DNA of 64,000 nucleotides from NCBI GenBank assembly GCA_965214115.1, contig CBDCAU010000008.1:519919-583918 (forward strand). Direction: 5' to 3'. The position numbers and the translations under genes were made by a program. The notes beneath the pieces are model-generated. The model ran no database searches, had not been told where the DNA came from, and saw only the letters and a list, made by a program, of their open reading frames with translations. Position 1 is the stretch's first letter, and every line of letters starts with the position of its first letter. Origin of the DNA: Owenweeksia sp965214115. Lineage in GTDB: Bacteria > Bacteroidota > Bacteroidia > Flavobacteriales > Schleiferiaceae. Below are positions 50,403 to 57,934 of the stretch, one piece after another.

Positions 50403-50545
50403 AACAAAACACCACCTCGCTTTTGGCGACGACTCCCGCATCAGCGGGACAGGTGAAAACAGTCGCTAAAACCACCCCTTCTCATAAAAATGAGGAGAGG
50501 AGCTGGGCCGCCGCTCCGAGCTAAGGATTTTGGAAAAGACGAAAA
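50403..50545. repeat. partial copy of the MITE-like element with 20-nt hairpin inserted
   Basis: Matches 47363-47480 (CACCACC(C/T)CGCTTTTGGCGACGACT..., then GAAAACAGTCGC, AATGAGGAG, GAGCTGGGCCGCCGCTCCGA). At 50435-50454 it carries 20 extra bases (CCCGCATCAGCGGGACAGGT) absent from the other copy between 47384 and 47385. Confidence 0.8.
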
Positions 50546-50573
50546 GGAAAAAATCTGAGGAATCCGTACCATC

Positions 50574-50593
50574 TCCCGTATCAAACGGGACAG
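50574..50593. repeat. second 20-nt hairpin of the CCCGYATCA family
   Basis: TCCCGTATCAAACGGGACAG: stem CCCGT/ACGGG and GACAG tail, against CCCGC/GCGGG and GACAGG at 50434-50453. The changed base pair covaries. Confidence 0.65.
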
Positions 50594-50720
50594 ACTTATT
50601 CCATATTAAAATTCCATTTTTGCCAAAAAGTCCGAATTCCACAAATTTTTAAAATCGGTACTGTTTTGGGGAAAACCTCGGCGAGCGCAAAATTCATTGC
50701 GGTTTTTATAAATAATATTA

Positions 50721-51977
50721 ATGCTCCAACTACATTTCCATTCCATTTCAGAAAAGAAGCCCGGCGACAAATGGCAAAAACTCTTCAATACCCACTGGTC
50801 TGCCTACAAATCGTGGTTTCAAAGTAAGGGCGCGGCGCACCACCCGCCGCTGGATACTTGCCAAAAGAAGCTCAAGGAATTTATGCCAGAAATGGCAGAT
50901 ACTTATGACAAATTGTGTGAACTGGCTGGCAACGACAAAATCGCCCACCGCTTCTTGACGGGCTGGAAACCGCCCGCCTACATCACCGGTTGTAGCCAAG
51001 TCGTTTGGACGGATCCGCCCCAGCTTGTCCGCAACTACGATTACCACCCGCATTTGAGCGAAGGCACCGTTTTGCACAGTGCTTGGAACGGCAAAAAAGT
51101 GATGGGCACCGGCGATTGTTTGGCGGGATTGGTAGATGGCATCAACGAAGATGGACTGGTGGTTTCCCTCACCTTTGGCGGCCGGAAGGTGGTTGGCGAA
51201 GGTTTCGGCATCCCTTTTATAATAAGGTATGTTTTGGAATTTGCCAGCAACGTGGACGAGGCCGTGGAAATTCTGCAACGGGTGCCGAGCCACCAAGCCT
51301 ACAACGTGGCGGTGCTGGACAATTCGGGGAAATTCCGCACCGTGCAGATGGCGCCGGACAAGCGCGTGAAAGTGACTGAGCAGCCCGTTTCCACCAACCA
51401 CCAGGGCGAACCCGACTGGCCGGAACACGCGCTGTTTTCCAAGACGGTGGAGCGCAAAGCCCACCTTGAAGAGGCGTTGCGCGAAAGCGGCCAAACCGCC
51501 GAGGGCGTGGCCGATGAATTTCTGAAAAAACCGCTTTTCAACACCCGCTATCAAGAAGGTTTTGGAACGGTTTACACCGCTGTTTACCGCCCGCAAGACG
51601 GCACGATGGAACTGCGCTGGCAGGATCAAAATTTGAAGCAATCGTTCGAAGATTTTCGCGAGGGAAAAACCGAGGTGCGCTACGACGAAAAAACCGCCGC
51701 GCCCAGTTATGCATCACCTGAATACAAGCCCGCTGACCGCGAAGCGACCGACACCGCCAAATACTGGACGGACTACGGCGAAGCGTGGGCCAGCGGCAAC
51801 CCCGCGCAACTGGCGCAATCGGTGGCTAAGACCATCGCCGGCGCAATGGGGATGGCCAACGACGACACGATGCAAAAGCTGGTGGACAAAATGACCGCCG
51901 AAACGAAGAAGCGCGGGCAAGTGCCGTGGGAGATGCTGGCTGACCTTTGGGCAGGCTCGGGCAGCGGCGCAAGGTGA
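50721..51977 (+). CDS. C45-type autoproteolytic acyltransferase/amide hydrolase
   Basis: A 418-residue N-terminal-nucleophile-type protein. YITGCSQVVW (Cys at about residue 92) has the GC-S/T pattern of the peptidase C45/penicillin acyltransferase family, in which the Cys becomes the new N-terminus after self-cleavage. LVRNYDYHPHL, DCLAGLVDGINEDGLVVSLTFGGRKV near 145, and VSTNHQGEPDW near 230 also fit. No secretion signal is seen, so it is probably cytosolic. The C-terminal ~90 residues are helical and not typical of the family. Substrate unknown; linear amides or acyl-amino acids are likely. Confidence 0.8.
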   Translation: MLQLHFHSISEKKPGDKWQKLFNTHWSAYKSWFQSKGAAHHPPLDTCQKKLKEFMPEMADTYDKLCELAGNDKIAHRFLTGWKPPAYITGCSQVVWTDPPQLVRNYDYHPHLSEGTVLHSAWNGKKVMGTGDCLAGLVDGINEDGLVVSLTFGGRKVVGEGFGIPFIIRYVLEFASNVDEAVEILQRVPSHQAYNVAVLDNSGKFRTVQMAPDKRVKVTEQPVSTNHQGEPDWPEHALFSKTVERKAHLEEALRESGQTAEGVADEFLKKPLFNTRYQEGFGTVYTAVYRPQDGTMELRWQDQNLKQSFEDFREGKTEVRYDEKTAAPSYASPEYKPADREATDTAKYWTDYGEAWASGNPAQLAQSVAKTIAGAMGMANDDTMQKLVDKMTAETKKRGQVPWEMLADLWAGSGSGAR

Positions 51978-52003
51978 TTTGCAAAAAATTATCAAAACGG
52001 AAA

Positions 52004-52041
52004 AAGGCCAACTTGACAGACAAGTTGGCCTTCTTTTTTTT
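52004..52041. terminator. bidirectional terminator between C45 and S24 repressor genes
   Basis: Twelve-base perfect stem AAGGCCAACTTG / CAAGTTGGCCTT on loop ACAGA with A-run before and T-run after. Confidence 0.95.
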
Positions 52042-52069
52042 AATGAAAATTCTGTTTTCGGAAAATCGG

Positions 52070-52816
52070 TTAACTCTCGCTTATTTCGGCCATCGTTTTG
52101 CCACCCAGCAATTTAGTCATTGTTTCTTTGAATGCGGCGAGTTCTTTTTCCACGCCGGACAGCCGCTCCTCCACCCCCACCACGCCGAGCGAAAGCAAGG
52201 TGGTAATCTTGCCGCCCACCGCCCACAACTGATTGATGTCGGTATATGCCATTTTGAAAGGCTTGAACTGGCCGTTGTCGCTTTTGCAGACCAAGCTTTT
52301 GCCATCGCCATTTTCGTAAAGGCGCTTTACCACCACCGCGTCCTCGCTCACCACCACGCAGATGGAGCCTTCCACGAAATTTCGCACATCGCCGATTTCT
52401 TGGCAGACGATATAATCGTTCGGCGCCAAAGTGGGCTGCATACTGTCGCCTTCCACCTCAAAAACGCGAAAATCACCACGGTCAAAGCCCGGGATTTTGT
52501 AACATTCCAGTTCTTGCAAAAAAGATTGGTCGGAGTAGTTTTTTACATAGCCCGCTCGCGCCTCCACATTCACCAGCGGGATGTTGTGCTGGGTTATGTC
52601 CGAGGTCTTTTTCGGCTTGCGGCCTTTGGTGATATAATCGGTGGTCACTTCGTAAAAAGCGGACAGCGCCTGCAAGTGCGACATACTTAGCGACACGCTC
52701 CCGTTTTCGATTTGGCTATAGGCGCTTTGTGAAATTTTCAGCAAATTGGCAATTTCTTTTTGGCTCAATTTGTTTTTTTCTTCGCGCAATTGTTTTAGTC
52801 TTTCGTGAACTTTCAT
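52070..52816 (-). CDS. XRE-type repressor with S24 (LexA-like) peptidase domain
   Basis: A 248-residue protein from the ATG at 52816 (MKVHERLKQLREEKN). Residues 5-60 are an XRE helix-turn-helix (SQKEIANLLKISQSAYSQIENGSVSLSMSHL). After a linker comes an S24 domain: Ala-Gly cleavage site in EARAGYV near residue 88, catalytic Ser in EGDSMQPTL near 125 and Lys in VVVKRLY near 162. It ends with a coiled-coil tail (VEERLSGVEKELAAFKETM). Such proteins are CI-like repressors inactivated by RecA-stimulated self-cleavage. No phage genes surround it, so its targets are unknown. Confidence 0.85.
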   Translation of the reverse strand: MKVHERLKQLREEKNKLSQKEIANLLKISQSAYSQIENGSVSLSMSHLQALSAFYEVTTDYITKGRKPKKTSDITQHNIPLVNVEARAGYVKNYSDQSFLQELECYKIPGFDRGDFRVFEVEGDSMQPTLAPNDYIVCQEIGDVRNFVEGSICVVVSEDAVVVKRLYENGDGKSLVCKSDNGQFKPFKMAYTDINQLWAVGGKITTLLSLGVVGVEERLSGVEKELAAFKETMTKLLGGKTMAEISES

Positions 52817-53076
52817 CTGAAATGATACGATTAAATTGAGTTCAAAATTAGTGCAATCTCCTGATTTATACTGAGTTTTACGGTCGAAACAATATTTCTT
52901 TTGATGGACGCGAAATAAGTTATGGTAATGTATTGCCAAAGGGAATTAGTTTCATCAACCTCTATTCATACCATATTTTGAAATGCTAAACCGCTGCAAA
53001 TGCCCAATCGAACGGTCATTACCTTTTTTTTATTACAATTTTTTTTGTAGTCCGATTGCAATTTTAACTTATTAAA

Positions 53077-53846
53077 CTAGGGCGTGTTCACACTAATGGC
53101 GTCAAAAATCAGGGCAAAGTTGATAAATGCGGTGAACATCACGTCGAGCTTGTCGAACCTTGAGAATATCCTCCGGAAGCGCTTCAGCCGCCGGAACAGC
53201 CGCTCCACCTCGTTGCGCTTCTTGTACATCTCCCTGTCGTAGTCCCACGGCTCCACCCTGTTCGCCTTCGGCGGCACCACGGGCTCGAAGCCCAGTTCCA
53301 GCGCCAGCTGCCGTGTCTCGTCGCCCTCGTAGGCCCTGTCCATCACCAGGCACGCGCCCTTGCACTCTTTCGGGATGGCCCTCATAAGCTCCCGCCCTGC
53401 CGGCGCGTCGTGGGCGTTGCCCGGCGTGAGCGAGAAGATCACGGCCGTGCGGGCGTCCGCGGCAACCATATGAAGCTTGGTGTTCCAGCCGCCGCGCGAC
53501 CTGCCGATGGCCTGCGGGCCGTTTTTTTTAAAGCGCCGGTGCCGTCCGGGTGCACCTTCACCGAGGTGCTGTCCAGCCCCATCGCCTCCACCTTCACGCG
53601 GATAACGCCCCCCTTCTGGAGCGCCGCGAACACCCTGTCCAGCACGCCGCTCTTCGACCAGCGGTTCATCCGCATGTACACCGTGTGCCATGGGCCGAAC
53701 TCTTTTGGCAGCGCCCGCCACTTGCAGCCCTGCTCGGCCACGTGGAGTATCGCGTTCAGCACTTGCAGGTTGCCTATCCTGACGTTGCCCCGCTGGACGG
53801 GCAGGTGCGCGGAGACCAGCTCGAATTGTGATTTTGTAAGTTGCAT
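53077..53846 (-). CDS. IS5-type transposase, expressed by -1 frameshift
   Basis: Frame one (from MQLTKSQFELVSAHLPVQRG at 53846) holds the helix-turn-helix part and the first catalytic Asp in MGLDSTSVKVH; after ALKK it would soon stop in useful sense. At an A8 run (53522-53529) a -1 slip continues into KNGPQAIGRSRGGWNTKLH, with the second Asp in VMDRAYEGDE and the Glu in YKKRNEVERLFRRLKRFRRI. The DDE triad is therefore complete. The TAG stop (53077-53079) lies just outside the element, formed by the target duplication. Confidence 0.88.
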
Positions 53847-53878
53847 CCGCGAATATAACAATTAGTGTGAACACGCCC
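53080..53878 (-). mobile_element. intact IS5-family (IS427-group-like) insertion sequence
   Basis: A 799-bp element bounded by perfect 18-bp inverted repeats GGGCGTGTTCACACTAAT at 53080-53097 and its reverse complement at 53861-53878, flanked by TA on both sides (CTA left, TAA right), the expected short duplication. It carries one transposase in two overlapping frames. It appears clearly GC-richer than its surroundings, suggesting recent arrival. Confidence 0.93.
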
Positions 53879-54242
53879 TAATTTAAATTCCATTGAATTC
53901 ACATTAAACTTTTGTGAAAAATTCTAACGGTTTTTCATTCGTCAGATATAGCAACTTTCAGAAAGCCTCTTTATTTTACAATTGAAAGACATCAACATTG
54001 CTTCTGTATTTTAAAAACTTGAACCTCGCCAATACCTTTTATTATCGGGAGCGGCCTAAAAGGGAGGCCCACATTCTGCATCTCAGAAATCTTTTATAAA
54101 TCAAAATTTTATCAATTCATTAATGGTTATGGTTTTCTACTATGCTTTTCAAAATGCAATCCCATTTTTATAAATAAACCTCCTGTATTGGCTAACTTTT
54201 TGCTATGTGTGGCGAGTTGAATAATTTTAATTTTTTAATACA
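53879..54242. other. intergenic stretch, nothing recognised
   Basis: About 360 AT-rich bases between the insertion sequence and the small protein gene. I see no gene, tRNA, repeat or clear promoter here apart from generic AT-rich runs. Confidence 0.5.
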
Positions 54243-54467
54243 ATGAATACACTAAACATCATTCCGGAAGCCATTTACAATACGATGGGCAAAGTAGCTG
54301 GAAACGTCTATCACGGCGCCAACAACATATTTTACCTCTACGATTTGAAAGGCAAATTTTGGGGCACTTTCAGCCCCGTGCTGAATGCCACTTACGATGC
54401 CTACGGGCAGTTTGTGGGCTACGGCAACCAGTTGCAAGCCATTTTGGCAGATTGGACGGTAGCCTGA
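54243..54467 (+). CDS. small protein with three Y-(N/D)-x-x-G repeats
   Basis: A 74-residue protein I do not recognise. It has no signal peptide. Three short motifs of the form Y-N/D-x-x-G-K/Q-x-x-G occur: YNTMGKVAG at residue 12, YDLKGKFWG at 33 and YDAYGQFVG at 51, with similar surroundings. This resembles a short beta-repeat protein. It is AT-poor relative to its flanks and has a strong terminator 22 bases after the stop, which supports a real gene. Confidence 0.6.
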   Translation: MNTLNIIPEAIYNTMGKVAGNVYHGANNIFYLYDLKGKFWGTFSPVLNATYDAYGQFVGYGNQLQAILADWTVA

Positions 54468-54492
54468 TTCCATATTTGAAATAGCCTTAAAA

Positions 54493-54529
54493 AAAAGGCC
54501 GCCTCGGATAAAACCGAAGCGGCCTTTTT
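54493..54529 (+). terminator. terminator after the small repeat protein
   Basis: AAGGCCGC...GCGGCCTT stem with inner TCGG/CCGA and trailing T. Confidence 0.85.
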
Positions 54530-54556
54530 ATTTGTGCAAAAGTGTTATTTTATAAA

Positions 54557-54584
54557 AAAAGCCGAGAAAATTTCTCGGCTTTTC
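54557..54584 (-). terminator. terminator after tRNA-Leu (TAA)
   Basis: AAAAGCCGAGAAA / TTTCTCGGCTTTT, 13-bp stem, T-run on the minus strand. Confidence 0.85.
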
Positions 54585-54609
54585 CTATCTGTAATTATCC
54601 AATTCTAAG

Positions 54610-54660
54610 TGCCCAAGACGGGACTTGAACCTGCCTGCCGGCATCAAGCTCGAAAGGATG
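54610..54660 (-). repeat. duplicated tRNA-Leu 3' end plus half hairpin element
   Basis: 54610-54630 repeats the 3' end of the adjacent tRNA-Leu (TGCCCAAGACGGGACTTGAAC against TACCCAAGACGGGACTTGAAC at 54661). It runs straight into CCTGCCTGCCGGCA (54630-54643), half of the CCTGYCTG hairpin seen in the broken tRNA-Leu at 4508, then 17 bases of unknown origin. Confidence 0.7.
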
Positions 54661-54746
54661 TACCCAAGACGGGACTTGAACCCGTACGGCCGTTGCTGGC
54701 CAAGGGATTTTAAGTCCCTCGTGTCTACCAATTCCACCACCTGGGC
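54661..54746 (-). tRNA. tRNA-Leu (anticodon TAA)
   Basis: Acceptor GCCCAGG / CTTGGGT (G-U at the first pair), discriminator A, class II D-arm TGGTGGAATTGGTAGACAC, anticodon arm AGGGA-CTTAAAA-TCCCT, long variable arm TTGGCCAGCAACGGCCGT, T-arm ACGGG-TTCAAGT-CCCGT. The duplicate 3' end at 54610 retains the better pairing CTTGGGC. Confidence 0.93.
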
Positions 54747-54866
54747 AATTTTTGCTTTGCAAAAATTGAGTGATTGGTTAATGAGTTGTTGGTTATTTAG
54801 TCTGTGCGTGAGCGGCGCGCGTTTTAAGCATCGTCAAAAATAGGAAGTTTCACCATTCTTTTCTTC

Positions 54867-54899
54867 AGACCTTGCAGGTTTTAAAAACCTGCAAGGTCT
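54867..54899. repeat. GACCTTGCAGG palindrome, second copy
   Basis: Arms AGACCTTGCAGGTTTT and its reverse complement around a single A. Same family as the 38-bp palindrome at 24893. Confidence 0.8.
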
Positions 54900-54956
54900 T
54901 CCCCGCCACAATAGCCACCCCGCCAAAATAACTAACAATCCATAACCCAATAACTG

Positions 54957-54982
54957 AAAAAACCCGCCGAAGCGGGTTTTTT
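54957..54982 (-). terminator. terminator after tRNA-Gly
   Basis: AAAAAACCCGC / GCGGGTTTTTT on a CGAA loop, five bases past the tRNA. Confidence 0.9.
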
Positions 54983-54986
54983 CGTG

Positions 54987-55060
54987 AGCGGGAAACGGGA
55001 TTCGAACCCGCGACCTCCACCTTGGCAAGGTGGCGCTCTAGCCAGCTGAGCTATTCTCGC
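54987..55060 (-). tRNA. tRNA-Gly (anticodon GCC)
   Basis: Anticodon arm CCACC-TTGCCAA-GGTGG, D-arm GCTCAGCTGGCTAGAGC, T-arm GCGGG-TTCGAAC-CCCGT. Acceptor GCGAGAA / TTCCCGC with one A-C mismatch. CCA is not encoded. Confidence 0.93.
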
Positions 55061-55070
55061 ATTGAGGGCG

Positions 55071-55100
55071 CAAATTTATAAAAAATCATTGTATTCCAAA
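55071..55100 (-). promoter_or_regulatory. tRNA-Gly promoter (-33 TTTG, -7 TAAATTTG)
   Basis: TTTG at 55100-55097 and TAAATTTG at 55078-55071 on the minus strand, 18 bases apart, ten bases before the tRNA. Confidence 0.7.
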
Positions 55101-55105
55101 AAAAA

Positions 55106-57688
55106 TTACAAGCCAATTTTCTTTTGGATGCTATTGAGTTTCATCAGCGCTTCGATGGGTGTCAAAGCGTTGATGTCCAAGTTTTTGATGTCTTCACGGA
55201 GTTCTTCCAGCACGGGGTCGTCCAGTTTGAAAAAGCTCAACTGCATATCATCCTTTGCCTTTCCGTTGGCAGATTTTTTCCCGCCGCGCTGTTTTTCCAG
55301 TTGTTTTAAAACGGTTTCGGCGCGATTTACCACGAGGCCCGGCATCCCCGCCATCTTCGCCACGTGGATACCGAAGCTGTGTTCGCTGCCGCCTTCCACC
55401 AGTTTTCGCATAAAAATCACGTTGTCCGCCACCTCCTTTACGGAAACGTTGAAATTTTTGATGCGCTCAAAATTTTCCGTCATTTCGTTCAATTCGTGGT
55501 AGTGCGTGGCAAAGAGCGTTTTCGCTTTCGCGGGATGTTCGTGCAGGAATTCAGCGATGCTCCACGCGATGGAAACCCCGTCGTAAGTGCTGGTACCGCG
55601 CCCGATTTCGTCCAGCAGCACGAGGCTTTTTTCGGAAAGATTGTTCAAAATGCTCGCCGTCTCGCTCATCTCCACCATAAAAGTGGACTCGCCCTGACTG
55701 ATGTTGTCGCTCGCGCCCACGCGCACAAAAATCTTATCGACCAGCCCCAGCTCGGCCGCTTTCGCGGGAACGAAACTGCCCATCTGCGCCAGCAAACTGA
55801 CGAGCGCCGTCTGCCGCAGCAGCGCCGATTTCCCGCTCATATTCGGGCCGGTGATCATCAGAATTTGTTGGGATTCCCGATCCAAAAAAACGTCGTTCGC
55901 AATGTATTCCTCGCCATCTTTCAGTTGCTTTTCGATGACGGGGTGGCGGCCGGCCGTGATTTCCAGCGCGTCTTTTTCGTTGAGATTCGGGCGGCAATAA
56001 TTTTGGGCTTTCGCTAAAATGGCAAAGGAAAGTAGGCAGTCCATCCGCGCCAGCACCTGCGCATTTTGCTGAATTTGAGGCAGATACTCGCCGCATTTCT
56101 GACAAAGTTCGCCGTACAGCTTCTGTTCCAGCGTCCCGATTTTTTCCTCCGCACCGAGGATTTTCTGTTCAAATTCTTTCAGTTCCTCCGTGATGTAGCG
56201 CTCCGCCGAAACCAGCGTTTGCTTGCGCGTCCAGCTTTCCGGTACGCGGTTTTTGTGCGTATTCCGCACTTCCAAATAATAGCCGAACACATTGTTAAAA
56301 GCGATTTTCAAACTGGAAATCCCCGTCGCTTCGGCTTCCCTTTTTTGGATATTCAATAAAGAATCTTTGCCGCCTTTTAAAATGCCGCGCAGTTCATCCA
56401 GTTCATCGGAAACACCGTCGGCCAGCACGTCACCTTTGCTCAAAAGCGCAGGTACATTTTCTTGCAAAGATTTGGAAATTAGTTCAATCAGCTTTTCGCA
56501 CGGATGCAATTGCGCCGCCAGCTCGCCCAGTTTTTCCGATTCTGAAAACCGCTCACCGATTCCATTCGCATTCTCCAAACTTCTCTGCAATTGCTGCAAT
56601 TCCTTCGGCTGAATTTTGCCGGTGCTCAGCTTCGCGGCCAGCCGTTCCAAATCATAAATCTCTTGCAATTTTTCGCCCGTTTCGTCCGCCAAATCCCGTT
56701 GCAAAATCAACTCTTCCACCGCATCGTGGCGCGCTTCGATTAAGGATTTCGATTTCAACGGCATCGCCAGCCAGCGTTTCAGCATCCGCCCGCCCATCGG
56801 GCTTTGCGTGTGGTCAATGACTTCCAGCAGCGAAACCCCGTCCGGAGAATTCGCCTGAAAAATCTCCAAATTGCGGATGGTGAACCGGTCCATCCAAACA
56901 AACTCCTCGCGCGCGATGCGACTAATCCCAGTAATGTGTGAGAGCTGGTCGTGCTGGGTTTCCTTCAAATAATGAAAAATCGCGCCCGCTGCCGTAGTTG
57001 CGGCATCCATTTTTTCGATGCCAAAACCCTTCAAGGTTTTCGTCTCAAAATGGCGCGTCAAATTTTCCTCGGCAAACTCTTTTTTAAAAACCCACTCATC
57101 CAATCCAAAGGAATAATGGCGGTTCCCGAAGGTTTCAAAGAATTTTTGCTGTTTCGATTTTTGGAAGAGAATCTCGCTCGGTTCAAGGCTTTGCAGCAGT
57201 TTTTCGGTGTATTCCACATCGCCTTCGGCCACCAAAAACTCGCCGGTGGAAATATCGCAATACGCGCTGCCAATCCCATTTTTATGAAAAAAAAGCGCGC
57301 AGAGAAAGTTGTTCTTTTTGGCGGAAAGCACATTGTCGTTGGTCGAAACACCGGGCGTCACCAGCTCCGTCACGCCACGCTTTACGATGGTTTTGGTCAG
57401 TTTCGGGTCTTCCAGTTGGTCGCAAATGGCTACGCGCTGCCCCGCCCGAACGAGCTTCGGCAAATAAGTTTCCAAGCTGTGGTGCGGAAATCCCGCCAGT
57501 TCGATGTGCGCCGCCTTGCCGTTCGCACGCTTGGTCAAAACGATGCCCAAAATGCGGCTCGCCTTTACCGCGTCCTCACCAAATGTTTCATAAAAATCCC
57601 CTACGCGGAACAGCAGCATCGCATCCGGATACTTCGTTTTTATCTGGTTGTATTGCCGCATCAGCGGGGTTTCGGCGGGTTTTGCCAT
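55106..57688 (-). CDS. mutS: DNA mismatch repair protein MutS
   Basis: An 860-residue MutS1. The start is the ATG at 57688; the frame is open 72 codons further only because a heptamer tract reads without stops. Mismatch-binding motif GDFYETFGEDA near residue 30, connector and lever domains, Walker A GPNMSGKSAL near 615, Walker B LLDEIGRGTSTYDG near 690, then the FATHYHELNEM switch. The C-terminal tail (DINALTPIEALMKLNSIQKK) is the tetramerisation region. It initiates mismatch repair. A TACTTTTG box ends four bases before the ATG, and 20 perfect CGGCAAT heptamers lie 33 bases upstream. Confidence 0.95.
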   Translation of the reverse strand: MAKPAETPLMRQYNQIKTKYPDAMLLFRVGDFYETFGEDAVKASRILGIVLTKRANGKAAHIELAGFPHHSLETYLPKLVRAGQRVAICDQLEDPKLTKTIVKRGVTELVTPGVSTNDNVLSAKKNNFLCALFFHKNGIGSAYCDISTGEFLVAEGDVEYTEKLLQSLEPSEILFQKSKQQKFFETFGNRHYSFGLDEWVFKKEFAEENLTRHFETKTLKGFGIEKMDAATTAAGAIFHYLKETQHDQLSHITGISRIAREEFVWMDRFTIRNLEIFQANSPDGVSLLEVIDHTQSPMGGRMLKRWLAMPLKSKSLIEARHDAVEELILQRDLADETGEKLQEIYDLERLAAKLSTGKIQPKELQQLQRSLENANGIGERFSESEKLGELAAQLHPCEKLIELISKSLQENVPALLSKGDVLADGVSDELDELRGILKGGKDSLLNIQKREAEATGISSLKIAFNNVFGYYLEVRNTHKNRVPESWTRKQTLVSAERYITEELKEFEQKILGAEEKIGTLEQKLYGELCQKCGEYLPQIQQNAQVLARMDCLLSFAILAKAQNYCRPNLNEKDALEITAGRHPVIEKQLKDGEEYIANDVFLDRESQQILMITGPNMSGKSALLRQTALVSLLAQMGSFVPAKAAELGLVDKIFVRVGASDNISQGESTFMVEMSETASILNNLSEKSLVLLDEIGRGTSTYDGVSIAWSIAEFLHEHPAKAKTLFATHYHELNEMTENFERIKNFNVSVKEVADNVIFMRKLVEGGSEHSFGIHVAKMAGMPGLVVNRAETVLKQLEKQRGGKKSANGKAKDDMQLSFFKLDDPVLEELREDIKNLDINALTPIEALMKLNSIQKKIGL

Positions 57689-57692
57689 AGGG

Positions 57693-57700
57693 CAAAAGTA
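57693..57700 (-). promoter_or_regulatory. -7 box (TACTTTTG) four bases before mutS ATG
   Basis: Perfect TAnnTTTG; predicts a leaderless mutS mRNA. The -33 region would fall in or just beside the last degenerate heptamers. Confidence 0.55.
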
Positions 57701-57720
57701 AGGAGTGGGGAGGAGGGAGT

Positions 57721-57867
<147 letters not shown>

Positions 57868-57934
57868 TTGAATAAATCGAGAAAATTACAACTGAATTAC
57901 CCAATTACAATTGAATTACTCAATTACATCTAAA

